64,000 bases of DNA from Mytilinidion resinicola (GCF_010093595.1 NW_022985444.1:112721-176720); one strand, 5' to 3'. Shown: positions 44,726 through 56,433, counted from the stretch's first letter. The notes: a model not told the origin generated them from the sequence alone. Made by a program: numbers and translations.

Positions 44726-45269
44726 GTGAGTGCAAAAAGAAGGTCACGTCTTTGGAACCCATGGGACATTGTTGCTGCGCATGATCGGTCATTCATTCGC
44801 TCTGCGTATTGAGGGAGGAAATCACAATAAGAAGGTAGATAGAGGGGGAATTTATCGAATGATTCCTACTGCCAGAATTCTTTTTCTAGATATTTTCTTT
44901 TGCTACGTACTATCCGTCATTCTGGTTATTCATTTTTCTATTAATTTGATGTCGAAGAAACATAACTAGTCGAGTTGAGACACAATAGTGTTGTCTCAAA
45001 ATGATCTGTCATAGCAAGCAACTACAAGACTGTGGTATGGAAGAGGGTAGTTGTTTTGGCAGTTATCTATCTACATAACTCTGGATTTATTTTTCGAGGG
45101 TCATGTCAACTAACGCAATGCTGAGAGATTGATGTATGTACATATACGTTATAGCTCTAAAGTTGAACTCGAACTTCACATAGAAAACGAACGAGGACAA
45201 CTTCCGTAGCTTTGAAGTTAGGCATTGTGGTAGATTGTATTATCATTCATTTTGCGCAATAGATTACTC
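44726..45269. other. Convergent 3' region
   Basis: AT-rich 3' sequence between convergent genes. No gene seen. Confidence 0.5.
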
Positions 45270-45916
45270 TTACTCTTCCTGCAGTGCTTTGATGAGTGGG
45301 CCAGAGTCCTAGTCATTGTTGCGATTGATTAGCTACCGGGCCACATTTGAAAGGGAAAGGAAAGGGAATAATAGAGTCCTGAACATACCCCCCAGACCTG
45401 AAACAACTTCATTTTGAGATTGGGTGATTTAATATCCTCAAATACGATTCGACTGAGAAAGTTCCCTTCCAGATGTTTGCCGTTGACGAGGCCCATTTTG
45501 GCGAGACCAATGTTCAAAAGATCAGAAGCATCGTCTGTACAGGTGTACGACTTGAGGATCTTATGCTGTCTCGACGTCACCACTTTCCAGGCCGCGATGC
45601 GCGAGCCCTTTATTTCTGTGAGCCGTACAGATTTAGCACTGCTGAATAAAATTCAAGTTTCTTTGGAAGAAGAGATACAGATCCAAGGAAAATTGAGACA
45701 CAGGTAAATTTGCCCACCTTCCGATCCCACATATGTTCCTCCTGTTATCGTGAAGGTTGCCGTGGGCGTGAAGAAGTCGGCTGCCAGCTTCTCCCCAGCA
45801 TCAGGGGTATTGTTGTCCATGACCACGAAGAAGTCGTCGAGGAACTTCTTGACAGCCGCGGGCACGGGAGTCGACGTGGGCCACTCCGTCTCTGTGGTGG
45901 CAAGATTGGCCGTCAT
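45270..45916 (-). CDS. SnoaL/NTF2-like small protein
   Basis: Three exons: 45916-45718, 45615-45389 and 45308-45270, giving 154 aa. The fold is suggested by 'VKKFLDDFFVVMDNN', FFTPTATFTITGGTYVGSE, then 'IKGSRIAAWKVVTSRQHKI', as in fungal SnoaL-like/NTF2-like proteins of about 140-160 aa. Family members form a cone-shaped pocket and act as cyclases, isomerases (as in ketosteroid isomerase, same fold) or hydratases, or have no enzyme activity. In a pathway full of ring ketones a double-bond isomerase or cyclase role is possible but is inference. It is divergent from the FAD enzyme at 46445. Confidence 0.75.
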
Positions 45917-46444
45917 GCTGGCAGCAGTCGCTCTGTAAGTAGAACCTAGTAGGTGCGAGACACAGAGACAAGTAAGCTTTCTTCCAGAGAAAGTAGCCCT
46001 TTTGCAGAGTTCTAGGCAGTCTATTTATCGCTGAAAATGACACCAGAAGCTCTCTGGGAGCGTTTCCGGAGTGGCGCCCGGCGTGAATAGGGTGATGGCG
46101 ACGGGCTCCTAGGAAAGTAGTGATCCTCACTGATGTCTCTGCATCCCCGTCACCTTCCTTGGAGGGTACCGGAACGGAACTCTACTTTGTCATGTGAGAA
46201 AGATGAAAGGGCAAACTACAATAATCCGGATAAACCGACGTCCCGTAGATCCCAACGAGGCAGAAAGCCTGAAGTTGCCGATCTCAGTCCACGCTGTCAC
46301 GGGATGGATGCCCCGGGTAGGTTCGTTCGTTTGTTTGTTTGTAGGTCAGACTCCTTCCAATCGCCGTCTCAATCTGAATAATAAGACCCAGGACTGTCCA
46401 TACCGAGATTTGATCCCCTTTTCGCACTCAACAGAGATTGTGAC
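45917..46444. promoter_or_regulatory. Bidirectional promoter between SnoaL-like gene and FAD enzyme 4
   Basis: CCGGATAAAC lies at 46226-46235 and contains CGGATAA at 46227-46233. The same 10-mer recurs at 50571-50580. Confidence 0.45.
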
Positions 46445-48157
46445 ATGGCCACCCAATACAGCGATACCTATGATGTTGTCGTCGCCGGATCTGGAGTCGG
46501 TGGTCTCTCGGCCGCCATCACCGCCGCTGAGCGAGGTGCACGTGTTCTCGTGCTAGAGAAGCTTGATAAACTGGGCGGCGTCACGGCTTTGTCGTCTGGA
46601 GTACTATGGCCAGGACCCAATCCGCTTTCAGAGAGCTTGGGTTTTGAAGACACAGTTGAAGAAGCCCAAGCATATATGAACACGATTTCGCGCGGCTTGG
46701 CCAAGGAAAACTTGAAGCTGGGCTATCTCGCTACAAGTCGTGAAGCCATTCATTACTTTACCGAAAAGATCGGGGTCGAATTACAGGTCATTCGAGGCGT
46801 GCCAGACTACTACTACCCGTCCGTCCAAGGTTCCAAGGTCGAGGGGCGCTTTCTGGAAAGCAAGCCTTTTCCTGGCAAGCGCTTGGGAAAGTGGGCGGAC
46901 AAGGTACTCACCTCACCATACGGTCCCTCCTTCAGCTATGTCACTGGCACCGAATGGGCTGCGTCGCAGACCGGCCAGGGAAACATCGTCGAGTGCCTTC
47001 AACGGCACGTCCAGGAAGATGAACGCTGTGGAGGCGCTGGATTGTCGGCCGCCCTCGTCTACGCCGCGCTCCAGCGCAACGTCGAGTTTCGGACTTCAAC
47101 CGCGCTCGCGGATTTGATCGTGGAAGGCGGAAGAGTTGCAGGGGTGCTTGTTGAACCAGTCACGTCGTCGTCAGGAGGGACTGCGACTACGAATGGGACT
47201 GCGAATGGAAATGGGAATCATGAAAAAGCAGTTCGGTTGCAAGCACGGCAAGGGGTGATTATGGCCATGGGGGGGTACGATTGGCGGAAAGATCTGATGC
47301 AGGCATTTGACGGACTGAAGGACTCTTCAACCATGGTGCCACCCACAATCACCGGCGACCACATCGTCATGGCATCCAAGGTCGGTGCTATTCCGATCCC
47401 AGCACGTCTTCCAGGCCAATCTCCTATCTTTGTCGGGTATCGCGTTCCAGGAGAGGTCATCTTCGGGCATCCGTCCTCACGTCTACTGCTGGCAGGCGCA
47501 CCTCACAGTATCATCGTGAATCGGCAGGGCCGCAGATTTGCAAATGATGGCTTCTATCCCCATGTGGTCGAACAGGTGACCCGATATGGCAGCCAGATGA
47601 CACACATGCCCCATTGGCCCGCCTGGCTGGTTTTTGACCAAAGCATGCTCGACAAGTATGGTCTGGCGCCGACCTATCCTGGGCAGCCACTTCCCGAAGG
47701 CCTTGCCATCCAGGCCGACAGCATCAAAGAGCTTGCTGAGCGCACTGGCATTGACCCGGCCGGTCTGAGCGAGACTGTGGAACGATACAACGGCTTCTGT
47801 GAGACGGCCACTGACCCTGATTTTGGCCGCGGCACGTTTCCCTGGTCTGCACTCATGGTGGGCGACTACCGATTGAAGAACCCCAACATGGCAGAGCTTA
47901 CTCGAGCCCCATTCTACGCAATTCAGTTGGTTCACGTGTCGCTCGGGGCGGGCACTGCAGGTCTGCAGACCGATGAACATGGCCGGGTCCTGACCGTGCT
48001 GGGAACACCTATCCCTGGCCTCTTTGCAGCTGGAAACTCCACGGCCTGGCAGGACTGGGGTGGAGGTTATTCGAGTGGCGTGGCTGGCATGCGTGGGATG
48101 ATGTATGGGTATCGTGCGGCATTGCACATGACTGCAGATGGCTCACCCAAGCTGTAG
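46445..48157 (+). CDS. FAD-dependent dehydrogenase, KstD-like superfamily, DWG-type paralogue (570 aa)
   Basis: Single exon from the ATG at 46445. GSGVGG in YDVVVAGSGVGGLSAA binds FAD, then VLVLEKLDKLGGVTALSSG. The protein is homologous along its whole length to that at 18485: PDYYYP, GRFLE.KPFP, LTSPYG, LQRHV..DER, the GAPHSIIVN-type block and the C-terminal DWGGGYSSGVAGMRGMMYG. A Thr/Asn/Gly-rich insert near residue 245 replaces the Ser tract of the paralogue. Canonical YPGGG is absent. Two copies of this subgroup in one cluster suggest two different ring positions or substrates. The C-terminal SPKL is at best a weak peroxisomal signal. Likely reaction: FAD-linked desaturation or enone reduction. 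Confidence 0.9.
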   Translation: MATQYSDTYDVVVAGSGVGGLSAAITAAERGARVLVLEKLDKLGGVTALSSGVLWPGPNPLSESLGFEDTVEEAQAYMNTISRGLAKENLKLGYLATSREAIHYFTEKIGVELQVIRGVPDYYYPSVQGSKVEGRFLESKPFPGKRLGKWADKVLTSPYGPSFSYVTGTEWAASQTGQGNIVECLQRHVQEDERCGGAGLSAALVYAALQRNVEFRTSTALADLIVEGGRVAGVLVEPVTSSSGGTATTNGTANGNGNHEKAVRLQARQGVIMAMGGYDWRKDLMQAFDGLKDSSTMVPPTITGDHIVMASKVGAIPIPARLPGQSPIFVGYRVPGEVIFGHPSSRLLLAGAPHSIIVNRQGRRFANDGFYPHVVEQVTRYGSQMTHMPHWPAWLVFDQSMLDKYGLAPTYPGQPLPEGLAIQADSIKELAERTGIDPAGLSETVERYNGFCETATDPDFGRGTFPWSALMVGDYRLKNPNMAELTRAPFYAIQLVHVSLGAGTAGLQTDEHGRVLTVLGTPIPGLFAAGNSTAWQDWGGGYSSGVAGMRGMMYGYRAALHMTADGSPKL

Positions 48158-48585
48158 TTGGGGTAAAGCTTTACCATATTTGACAGCTAGATGTGAGTAG
48201 GTGTGTGACGGAAAATATATCAACAAGCAAGGGAGGAAAGGGAGAGGGTGAACTAGCCATGCCAGGCAAAGCAAAGAATGCCTTTGTCCCAGTCACAAAA
48301 TGACCCAAGGCTTCTGCGGGATTCATTGGCTTACGTAGGTCGAGGCCCGTCGGGAGCTCTACTTCATCATGAGCTTGACACGGCTTCTTGTCATTCATTC
48401 TTAAGGTTGTTATAATCGACATAGCTATCTGGAAATTATTTCCGAGGTTTGATACCTATTTATGATTTTTACGTAAGAAATATGTATGCCGAACATCACC
48501 TTCCTGACATATACTGGGCCCAATGTTGAATAATGTTGATGCATTGCGCTTTAGATAAGCGTAAGTCATCTGCATGCGTGGCTCA
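48158..48585. other. Convergent 3' region
   Basis: No gene seen. Confidence 0.5.
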
Positions 48586-50381
48586 TCAAACCAAATTATC
48601 AATGTCGACCTCCGCCTCCCGTCTGCGAATCTCCAGCTTCGTTTTGTGGTCAACGGCAAGATGGAAGCCGTGAATGAAAGGTTTCGGAGTTTCTCCCGCA
48701 GGAAGTCTCCAATCATACTTCAACAGAATGTGACACATGATTATCTTGATCTCATTTGACGCAAAGAACCGGCCGGGGCACGCGTGGCTCCCATGCCCGA
48801 AACCAAGGTGGTTTGGATTGGTGGTGACAAATTGACCGATATTTTCCTTGCCTGGCTGGGCTCGCATCTTCAGAAATCGGTCTGCCACAAATTTTTCGGG
48901 ATCAGGGTAGATCTCGGGATCCCAGTGTTGCGTCGAAGTAGCTGCGAATACTTGATTTGGGCGAAGAACGGTTCCGTCCGACAACACGATCTTCTTGAGA
49001 ACAAGGCGTCGCATAGCGGCTAACGTTAAGCTTAGCGTTAGCTTGGTGAAGACCAAAAGAAATGGCTGGTCAAAGAAAGCCCGGGCTGACTTACTATCAT
49101 TGATGGGCCGAAGTCTCTGGCTCTCTTTCATGGCGCTATCAAGTAGTTTGAGGTTGTACAACGAGGTCTTCTTCCAACCATCCTTTCCCAGAACAGCAAT
49201 CACTTCTTCGCGAAGTGGTTGAATGTACTCTGGGCTCTGGGCGAGGTCAAACATCAATTGCGTGATCATATCGGCGGTGGTATGGATTGCAACAAAGGAC
49301 AAGGTCAGTTGCACGTATACCGGGTCGTAGTGGCGCCCCTGAGCAATGTCTTTGAACCATTCAATAGCGTCCACATACTCGGGCTTCTCTCCCTTGGCCT
49401 CTAAGCTTGCACGCTCATCAAGGACCTTACCAATGAGACCGCGAGCCTCGCGTACCTGTGCGCGCAGCGCCTGAACCCGTGTCAAGTATGGAGCAACGAT
49501 TCGTCGGAAAATGGCTGGGTATGAATTCAGCTGGAAAATCGTCGCGGCCACGTGGTTCGTATATGTCGTGGTTATCTTCAGCCACGCTGGATCTCTGCAC
49601 AATCGATCACCAAGGAACAGACGGGACGAGACACGGGCAACAGCGTTGAGGAGAACTGGCTGTGGACTAATACTATGCCACTCTGGGAAACCGTCAGGAA
49701 CAGACTGCTGATTCATGGTCCTTGCTACCTACCTTTGTTGTCTGTGAAAGCTCCTTGGAGCATTAGGGCAGTCTCATCAGAGAGCGGCTGCGTCAGACCT
49801 CCTGGTAAAGAATGTTAGCTGTCGAAAGCGATGTTACACGGTTGCGTTTCGTGTGTCACTTTCACCCACCGAGTGCCTGGGTGAGTTTCAACTTGACGGC
49901 GTCCTGAATGATGCCTTCACCGTAGCCGAATTCGTGGAAAGCTTCCAAGCCTGGATAATGAGCATTCACCATCTAGAATCCACCGAAATCAGCATATGTA
50001 GGTGTTTGGAAGATCTAATTCACCGTGAGAGATATGATATACCTTGGCGATTGCTCTGGCATGACTGACGCCCTCCAGGTTACGTAGTTCGTCTATGTAT
50101 TGAGGCCCAAAGATTGTTTCGTACCCATGGTCAGTCATCATATTGAACGGTTTGCCGCCAAACTTTTGTAAACCCTCCCGTAGCAGTTGACGTCCCCGAA
50201 TCGTGTATTCTCGCTTCATTCGTTTGTCGGAAAACTCGAACAGTCTTGGTCCATTGATCACTGGCAAATTGTGGGTTTCATAATGGCGGTAGACTGCGAA
50301 CAGCAGGAGACTGGGGACAAGGCCAACCAAGATCTGCAGGTGCCACTGCTGGAGGAGAAGCGCAAGGTCGTTGAGCAGCAT
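48586..50381 (-). CDS. Cytochrome P450 (second), ent-kaurene-oxidase-like group
   Basis: Five exons: 50381-50043, 49972-49870, 49801-49733, 49682-49095 and 49019-48586, giving 510 aa. The N-terminus (MLLNDLALLLQQWHLQILVGL) is a membrane anchor. Landmarks include ALMLQGAF, 'ARVSSRLFLGDRLCRDPAW', FVAIHTTADM on helix I, KESQR (ExxR), ADRFLKMR, and FGHGSHACPGRFFASNEIK carrying the haem Cys. The combination VSSRxFLG and HACPGRFFAxNEIK is typical of the fungal ent-kaurene-oxidase/CYP68-CYP503-like P450s, many of which oxidise terpenoids. All introns are canonical. The promoter carries CCGGATAAAC about 190 bp upstream. A terpenoid-like substrate is therefore a reasonable but unproven idea. Confidence 0.93.
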
Positions 50382-51295
50382 TGTGGTCGTGGACTCAAAG
50401 ATTGTGCTATCACTGGAGGAGTTGTCGTGATTGTATGAGAAGACTAGGTAGTGCGCACATGAAAACCAGTTGCAGTAGATTTTAAAAACAAGAACCAGTC
50501 CAACGAAGCTCAATTGGCAGTTCACAGCTTTGATTACCGAATCCCACTCATGGTGTAAGATTTGCGAAACCCGGATAAACGCCACCCGTTGGACCCGAGC
50601 ATTCAAATCTACAAGGGGGGGACCTCGGAGATTTTCCCCGCATTAATCTCGAGGCTGATTCCTGCTTTTGGTTCCGCGGCGCTTCAGCCGTCAGCAGGAG
50701 ATGAGAGTGATTGGACCATCTCCTCCGCGCTTGTGCCCAATTTATGAACCTGCATTGACTCGTCATAAAAACTGCCTGTGCAGCCGGTTGCCGAAATGTC
50801 AAGCTCCGAGCTCGAATTTCCCATAGCCGATTGTCACGGACCAAGGAGCTGTATGCCGTGTACGTGATGTATTGGATGATGATTATAGAGAAGAGAGAGG
50901 TCTAGAGAAAGTTGAGGCTATATACAAGAGGTAACACGTGCCTGCCCTAGCTCTCACCGCTGCTCCCTGACACCGATGATTACAACCTTTAAAACGACCA
51001 ATTGTCTTCCGAAAGACTGCGAGGCGAATGCACTAACTGGAGAGTCAGTGGGAGACATTGTAACGTACCGTTGACTCCAATTCTTCGACAATAATCGGCC
51101 CTTGTGCGTATGGGAAGCAGTAGTGAGCTGAGTTGATAAGGGAACGAGTTCTTGATTTCACCATCTACTCCTAACTAATTTCCGAAAGCATTCGAAGATT
51201 CTTTCAAAGGCTGATCAATAGCATTTCCAACATGCACGAGCATGTCTCTACACTAAAGACCAGCATACGACTGGAGTGGCTAGACTGCACTGCGT
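50382..51295. promoter_or_regulatory. Promoter of P450 2 and gene-free stretch
   Basis: CCGGATAAAC lies at 50571-50580, identical to that before the FAD gene at 46445. The rest (to 51295) shows no gene; it is also the 3' flank of the FAH gene. Confidence 0.4.
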
Positions 51296-52293
51296 TTATA
51301 GGAAGTGTGCAATGTTTGAAATCTTGCCAATCTTCTCGAACTGAACCTCGACCAACGAGCCATCGGGAACGCCATGGGTCTTGCCTTTGTCAGTGAACCA
51401 TTGGCCACCTCCACAAGTACCTGTGAAAACGACGGTGCCTGGTTGAACAGTGGTCCCTTGAATGAGAGACGATTGTTAGTCTCTACGGTAGCTCGTAGGA
51501 TCAAGGGAACAATGAGAGTCACATACCTGTAGCCATGGCGGCAACCACCTCGGCAACATTGAATGTCATATTCTTGGTATTGTCCTGCTGAACGACCTTG
51601 CCATCCACGATGGTTTTCAATTCGATGGCGGGTGGAACTCCAAGAACGTCAGAATTCACCAAAACCGGTCCGATTGGCGTGAACTCGTCGAACCCTTTGG
51701 ACCAGATGTAGTTCATGGCACCGAGTTTGGGCCCTGGACGAGGAGACAGATCGTTTCCTACGCTATATCCGATGATCTGCTTCCCTGCTTCCTCAACCGT
51801 GACATCTTTGAAAGGCTCGTATCCCACCAGAATGATCAGTTCGCCCTCATAGTCGAGCGAGTCTTGCTGGACTGGGTGTACGTTGATTTTCGCGTATGGA
51901 CCAGCGAGACAGGTTGGTGGCCGCCAGAAGAGATATGGGCGGGGAGGTGGGAGATTCTGCAAGCACACGCATCAACAACAACAAATATTTCAATTGCAAA
52001 GACACGAGGAAACAACGGACCTGATATCCAACTTCTGTGGCCTCTTTGACGTGGTCATTATAGTTCAGCCCGGTTTGTACCACGATCGGAACATCTGCCG
52101 CGGGTGGTAATAAGTCCTTCTTGTCCACGGTTACAGTCTCTCCGGTCAACTTGATGTTGCGTTTGACAGGATTTCCAGTGGCGATCTTCACTTTGATCTT
52201 GTCATCTAATTCACCATTCTCTTTTGGGTCGACAAGTTGTGCGAAAGTAGGGGAACCTTTGTGGTTGAATCGTACGAGATGAGTCCACGACAT
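51296..52293 (-). CDS. Fumarylacetoacetate-hydrolase (FAH) family protein
   Basis: Three exons: 52293-52021, 51956-51527 and 51456-51296, giving 287 aa. The N-terminal domain starts MSWTHLVRFNHKGSPTF. The catalytic half has NYNDHVKEA, 'YLFWRPPTCLAGPYAKI', DYEGELIILVGYE (metal-binding Glu residues), GYSVGNDLSPRPG, WSKGFDEFTPIGPVL, and a C-terminal GTVVFTGTCGG. Family members use Mg or Ca to hydrolyse C-C bonds, decarboxylate or tautomerise 3-oxo/2-hydroxy-dienoate acids from aromatic meta-cleavage. Here the extradiol dioxygenase gene lies immediately upstream on the same strand (gap ~685 bp). The pair looks like a ring-cleavage and product-hydrolysis module. Confidence 0.9.
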
Positions 52294-52977
52294 TTTTGGT
52301 TGCTAGTGAGGGAATAATTGATTTAAGACTTCTGCTTCTTGGATTGAAATAGTTCAGGTAGGCACACCCACGACTCGCAGACAAGATGATTATATTGCTC
52401 CAGATATTGATATGCCTTAAGGACTCGTTTGAACACTTTATCAGTTCGTAACAATCGCACCGGGTCCTTTGCACCCGAACCTTCGTCACACCCGGGAGTG
52501 TTTGCTCTATCTGTCCGATTTCTCGACATTTTCGGATGGTCTAATCATGTCTATCGCCGAACAGTAGCGGTCCGGCCCGGCACCCCGCAGTCTGATGTTG
52601 TAGATCTCGGGCGACGGAAAAGCGGCAAAACTATGTAACATCTTCCAGAGTGGAGATTTTATTGCTAAATGATTTGCTGAATGATTCCTGCAGAAGCTCT
52701 AGGGCAGTAAACGGGGAAAGCCAGGCGTTCCTTGCTGCCAAGGCCTCGTTCACACGCCGCACCTTCTCATGAACGGGGATGGGGGCTACATTGGGGGAAG
52801 GATATGCTTAGCATCTACCAGGGCGAGAGCAAACACGGTTGAAATGACCTTCCTTCAAGGTGATATTGCATTACAATGAGAGGATGCTATACATTGTCGA
52901 AACTAAACTCCAGCGGTGAAAAGTCCGCTCAATCCATCAGTCCTGGAAAGCCAAAGCCATCCCACCATAATCTCGTG
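52294..52977. other. Region between FAH and dioxygenase genes
   Basis: No gene supported; upstream region of FAH. No exact CGGATAA. Confidence 0.45.
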
Positions 52978-53832
52978 TCAAGCCCAGAGATACGAGGAGC
53001 TGACGGTATTGAACATTTCCCACTCTCCCAGTCTCTTGCCGGGATCAGAGCCGCCGGCTGCAGCAGTAACCAAAAATGGCGTGAAATGTTCATCATTACC
53101 AGGAGGTTGCACCTCGTCAGCCTCTGGAAAAGACTTCCACTTGCTCATCCCGTCCAACCGCTTCTTGAGATCCTTCACCGTTGCCACCTCCTCCAGTTTG
53201 TCTTCAAATGCTCGATTGACACCGACTGGTGGGACCTTTGCGTCAGGGACGCCCATGATAGGCTCAATGATCTTTTTGAAGTTGTGGTACGTGTGCCCAC
53301 TTCCGAGAATCGCCCAGCCTTCGTCTCGGAAGGGCTCCAACGCCTTGCCCAGGGCGAAAGACTGCTCGATGACCTTGTCTCCCTCTGGAATTGAGACCTG
53401 AACGACTGGAAGGTCGGCCTGTGGGCGAAGGAGCATTAGTGGTGTCCATACACCGTGATCCCAACCCCGTACGTCGTCCAGCTCAGCTTCCAAGCCTTGT
53501 CGCTCCGCGCTCTCCTTGATCCGACGCGCAAGTTCCGGGTCTCCAGGCGCATCGTAGACAATTTCCCAAGCTTCCTTTGGCAGTGGGTTTCCGGGTACAG
53601 GGAAATAATCACAGTAAATTGGCGGCTTTGCGGCCGATGAGATGTATGTCTTGTCGGCCGTCCAGTGTGCGGTCACAACAATCACCCCTTTGGACCCATC
53701 CAGCACCCAAGCAGTCTCCTTGCAGAGATCAATCAAAGGCTGCTGGGAAGGTGCCCGCAGAATTGCCAATGGACCTGCTCCATGGGAGACAAAGAAGCAA
53801 GGAGCACGTTTCGGTCCCTCTTTGATGGCCAT
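52978..53832 (-). CDS. LigB-type extradiol ring-cleavage dioxygenase (4,5-DOPA-dioxygenase-like)
   Basis: Single exon, 284 aa. Motifs in order: FFVSHGAG (first metal His), VVTAHWTA, GWDHGVWTPL, VQVSIPEG and GSGHTYHNF, matching the LigB-superfamily DODA-like proteins that bind non-haem Fe(II) or Zn through conserved His residues. The usual length is 260-290 aa. The family opens catechol-type rings beside the two hydroxyls, or related non-aromatic diols. It forms a same-strand pair with the FAH-family gene downstream, suggesting that the pathway produces a catechol-like or enolised diol intermediate. The protein is cytosolic. No defect is seen. Confidence 0.9.
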   Translation of the reverse strand: MAIKEGPKRAPCFFVSHGAGPLAILRAPSQQPLIDLCKETAWVLDGSKGVIVVTAHWTADKTYISSAAKPPIYCDYFPVPGNPLPKEAWEIVYDAPGDPELARRIKESAERQGLEAELDDVRGWDHGVWTPLMLLRPQADLPVVQVSIPEGDKVIEQSFALGKALEPFRDEGWAILGSGHTYHNFKKIIEPIMGVPDAKVPPVGVNRAFEDKLEEVATVKDLKKRLDGMSKWKSFPEADEVQPPGNDEHFTPFLVTAAAGGSDPGKRLGEWEMFNTVSSSYLWA

Positions 53833-54975
53833 ATTCGATAGGTATGATGGATGATGATGTTGAAGAATGGGAGAGCAACAGCAATTGCTTGAAAGACTTC
53901 CACTAGTTTTGTGGATCTCTGTCGGTAATTATATAAGATGATCTAGATTGCCGTATTATATCGGTTAAATGCCTTCCGATAACGCTGCAGTAGTGGTGGT
54001 GTGACTCCCGGGTCACTGTGTTGTTTGACTTGATTTTAACCGATGATCGTTCCGAATTCAACGCAGTTGAGTCCTCGATAGAAGAAAGTTTTCGGCAGGT
54101 CACCCCACCCTCCAATACTGCCCGCCCGAGAGGCGGACAACCATGGGAGGAGAGTGGGCATTGGACCTTTTGGAATTGTTTAGGCAATCACGCTCGGGGG
54201 CCAAGAGTATCAAGTCGATATTATTATCGACGCCACGGCAACGGGCTTTAATATATCTTATATTCCAAGATTTTCCAATCACCGCTAATGGCGAAAGACT
54301 TGCAAGACCTTGGGGAAGAATGACGCTGCCTCCTATCCATCCGCGGTTGTGCCCAATTTTCCCAACCTATCTCATATCGCTAGGACTATCTAGCGCTTTC
54401 GTTACTATCTCCTACTGAGCAGGGGTTCAAGTGCTTTTTTGAGCCATGAAGATGTCGACTTGCTGATGTCGACTTGCTCTTGCAGAAAACGGTGTGAGCT
54501 CTACGAGAGCCATATCTTAATTGGTTCCAGGGTGGTATCAGTGATGGAACTGGACTGAAGCCATTTTGGACTGGACTGGATGGAGGCCCCTTGAAAGCTC
54601 TGGAGCTCCAAATGGTTTTCGAGAAACTGCAGTGAATTTGCGAAATGGAAACCATATCTCTTGATAAATTCCACTTACTAAGAGGCGCTGTACCTGAAAT
54701 GAACGTCACGTGATATCTTGAGCTTCGCCTTTGTTCCTGGCGGACTACGTGAATTCCAGGCCAAACCCAGTCCATTCCAGTCCAGTGCCATCACTGGGTG
54801 ATATGGTGGACGGTCTTTCTCGCGTTCACTCTAGTTCGCGAGCTCAAAAGAAGGACAGGAATGAGGATGCTAGATAGAGCTATTCCAAGGCATCGAATTA
54901 TCGACTCTAGTCTGATGATCCATCATGCAATTTATTACACCATCCGCTGAAGCTTATTCAAATACAATGAGACAG
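53833..54975. other. Gene-free stretch upstream of dioxygenase
   Basis: No gene supported. There is a small tandem duplication of GATGTCGACTTGCT near 54451-54480, and several TGGACTGGA/CCAGTCCA words at 54540-54785. Confidence 0.45.
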
Positions 54976-56433
54976 TCATGGTGCCCAGACACTTGCTACA
55001 AAATCTTCAATGTCCCGAAGAAAGGCATCAGGCGTTTCTAATGCGGCGAAGTGGCCTCCTTCACTATGCGTCCTGCTCCATGCCAGATTCCCAGTCGATC
55101 GAACCCACGAAATCGGGGTGGGTGTGATCTCGTAAGGGAAGGATGAGAAGCCCAGGGGCTTATGGATGAAGTACTCGGGCAAGTCATGGTATGGAGACCG
55201 CAACACGTCGCGGTATGGGTATAGACAGCGGGCGATGGTCTTGGTAAACCAGTAGACTGAGGCCGCATCGAGTATCACGGAGAGTGGGGGATTCTGGTGT
55301 GACCAAGCCAAGTACTTCTCGCCTATCCTGTTGTCGGGAAAGCGATCAGTAGCTTGCTATAAAGATGGTTGTTGAATCAGACTTACCAACTCAGCAATGC
55401 AACGGGATTTGACGATAGTACGAAGCCAATTGTGGCCGGCCTGGTGGCGTGCTCGAGGGCGTAGGCGAATTCAGTCATGGAGGACAGCCTGGATTGTTCG
55501 AGTGCGGCCTCTTCGATCTTACTCAGTGCTTCGCTCGTGGCATCGGCATTCTGTGGCTTTTGCATGCCACAGAAGTTCACTAGTGTTTCCAAAGTGCTGA
55601 TTCAGGGATGGTAAATCTATGCGAAACGTCTCGAAACTTACAGTGGACTGCCTTGCATTCTTCAAACTTTGATCCGAGGATCCTCGCCAGGTAACTCCCA
55701 ATATCACCGCCTTGGGCAATGTAACCGTCTTGAAAGCCCAGACCAACCATCATAGAGTTGATGACCCAAGCAACGTCAGCAACCGTTGTATTTGACTTGG
55801 TCGAAGGCCCTGTCGAAAAACAGTAGCCAACTATGCTGGGAACAATTATGTGGTAAGGCAGAGTCGATGGGGTGTAGCGGTTCCTGACAATGTCGAGACA
55901 CGGCAGGAATTCCATGAAACTCCCTAACAAGCAGTCAGCGTCTCGTTTGATGGGTATTTGTCAGAATCAGTATCGGGCGTAGTAATACCAGGCCAACCAT
56001 GTAGCATCACGATCGGGATGGCGTCTGGCTTCTCTGAGAAAAGTGCAACAATGTGAATGCTATAATCCGTTCCCACCTCATCGGTCACCGAAACCTGGTA
56101 ATTGGGGAACGAGTTTATGCGTTTCTCGGTCTGACGCCTACACAGAATTTTTTTTAGAGGTTTGGGCCTTTTTTGCTTTTGCAGTTTTCATTAATCTCAC
56201 CAGTCGTATTGAGTTTTCCATGAGTGGAGAGCATTGGAAAGCCATGCATGAGAAATCCCTACACTTTCATCTTCTTTCAGATTCTCATACGTCTCGGGCG
56301 CGAGTTCAGCGAGGTCCAGGTGTCGATGGAGACGTGCAACCTGCGAATCAGGGATCGACACTTGAAACGGTGTTGGCTTTGACGAAGATCGTGGGGGGAT
56401 CTTGGCGTATTCCATGGTGTAGCGATGGATCAT
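54976..56433 (-). CDS. Epoxide hydrolase, EHN-domain alpha/beta-hydrolase type (2)
   Basis: Five exons: 56433-56201, 56137-55989, 55923-55642, 55579-55387 and 55327-54976, giving 402 aa. An ATG six codons later (56415) is an alternative start. The EHN region (KPTPFQVSIPDSQVARLHRHLDL) precedes MLHGWPGS (oxyanion hole), AQGGDIGSYLAR (nucleophile Asp) and SEGGHFAALE (catalytic His). It is homologous to the gene at 20952 but divergent, with more introns, so not a recent copy. Likely substrates are epoxides or lactones formed by the oxygenases of the block. It is divergent from the P450 at 56707 across only 273 bp, which implies co-expression and possibly consecutive epoxidation and hydrolysis. 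Confidence 0.9.

Noticed and set aside
47483..48127. 214-codon minus-strand ORF opposite FAD enzyme 4
   Set aside because: Antisense shadow of a strong flavoenzyme gene; no recognisable domain.
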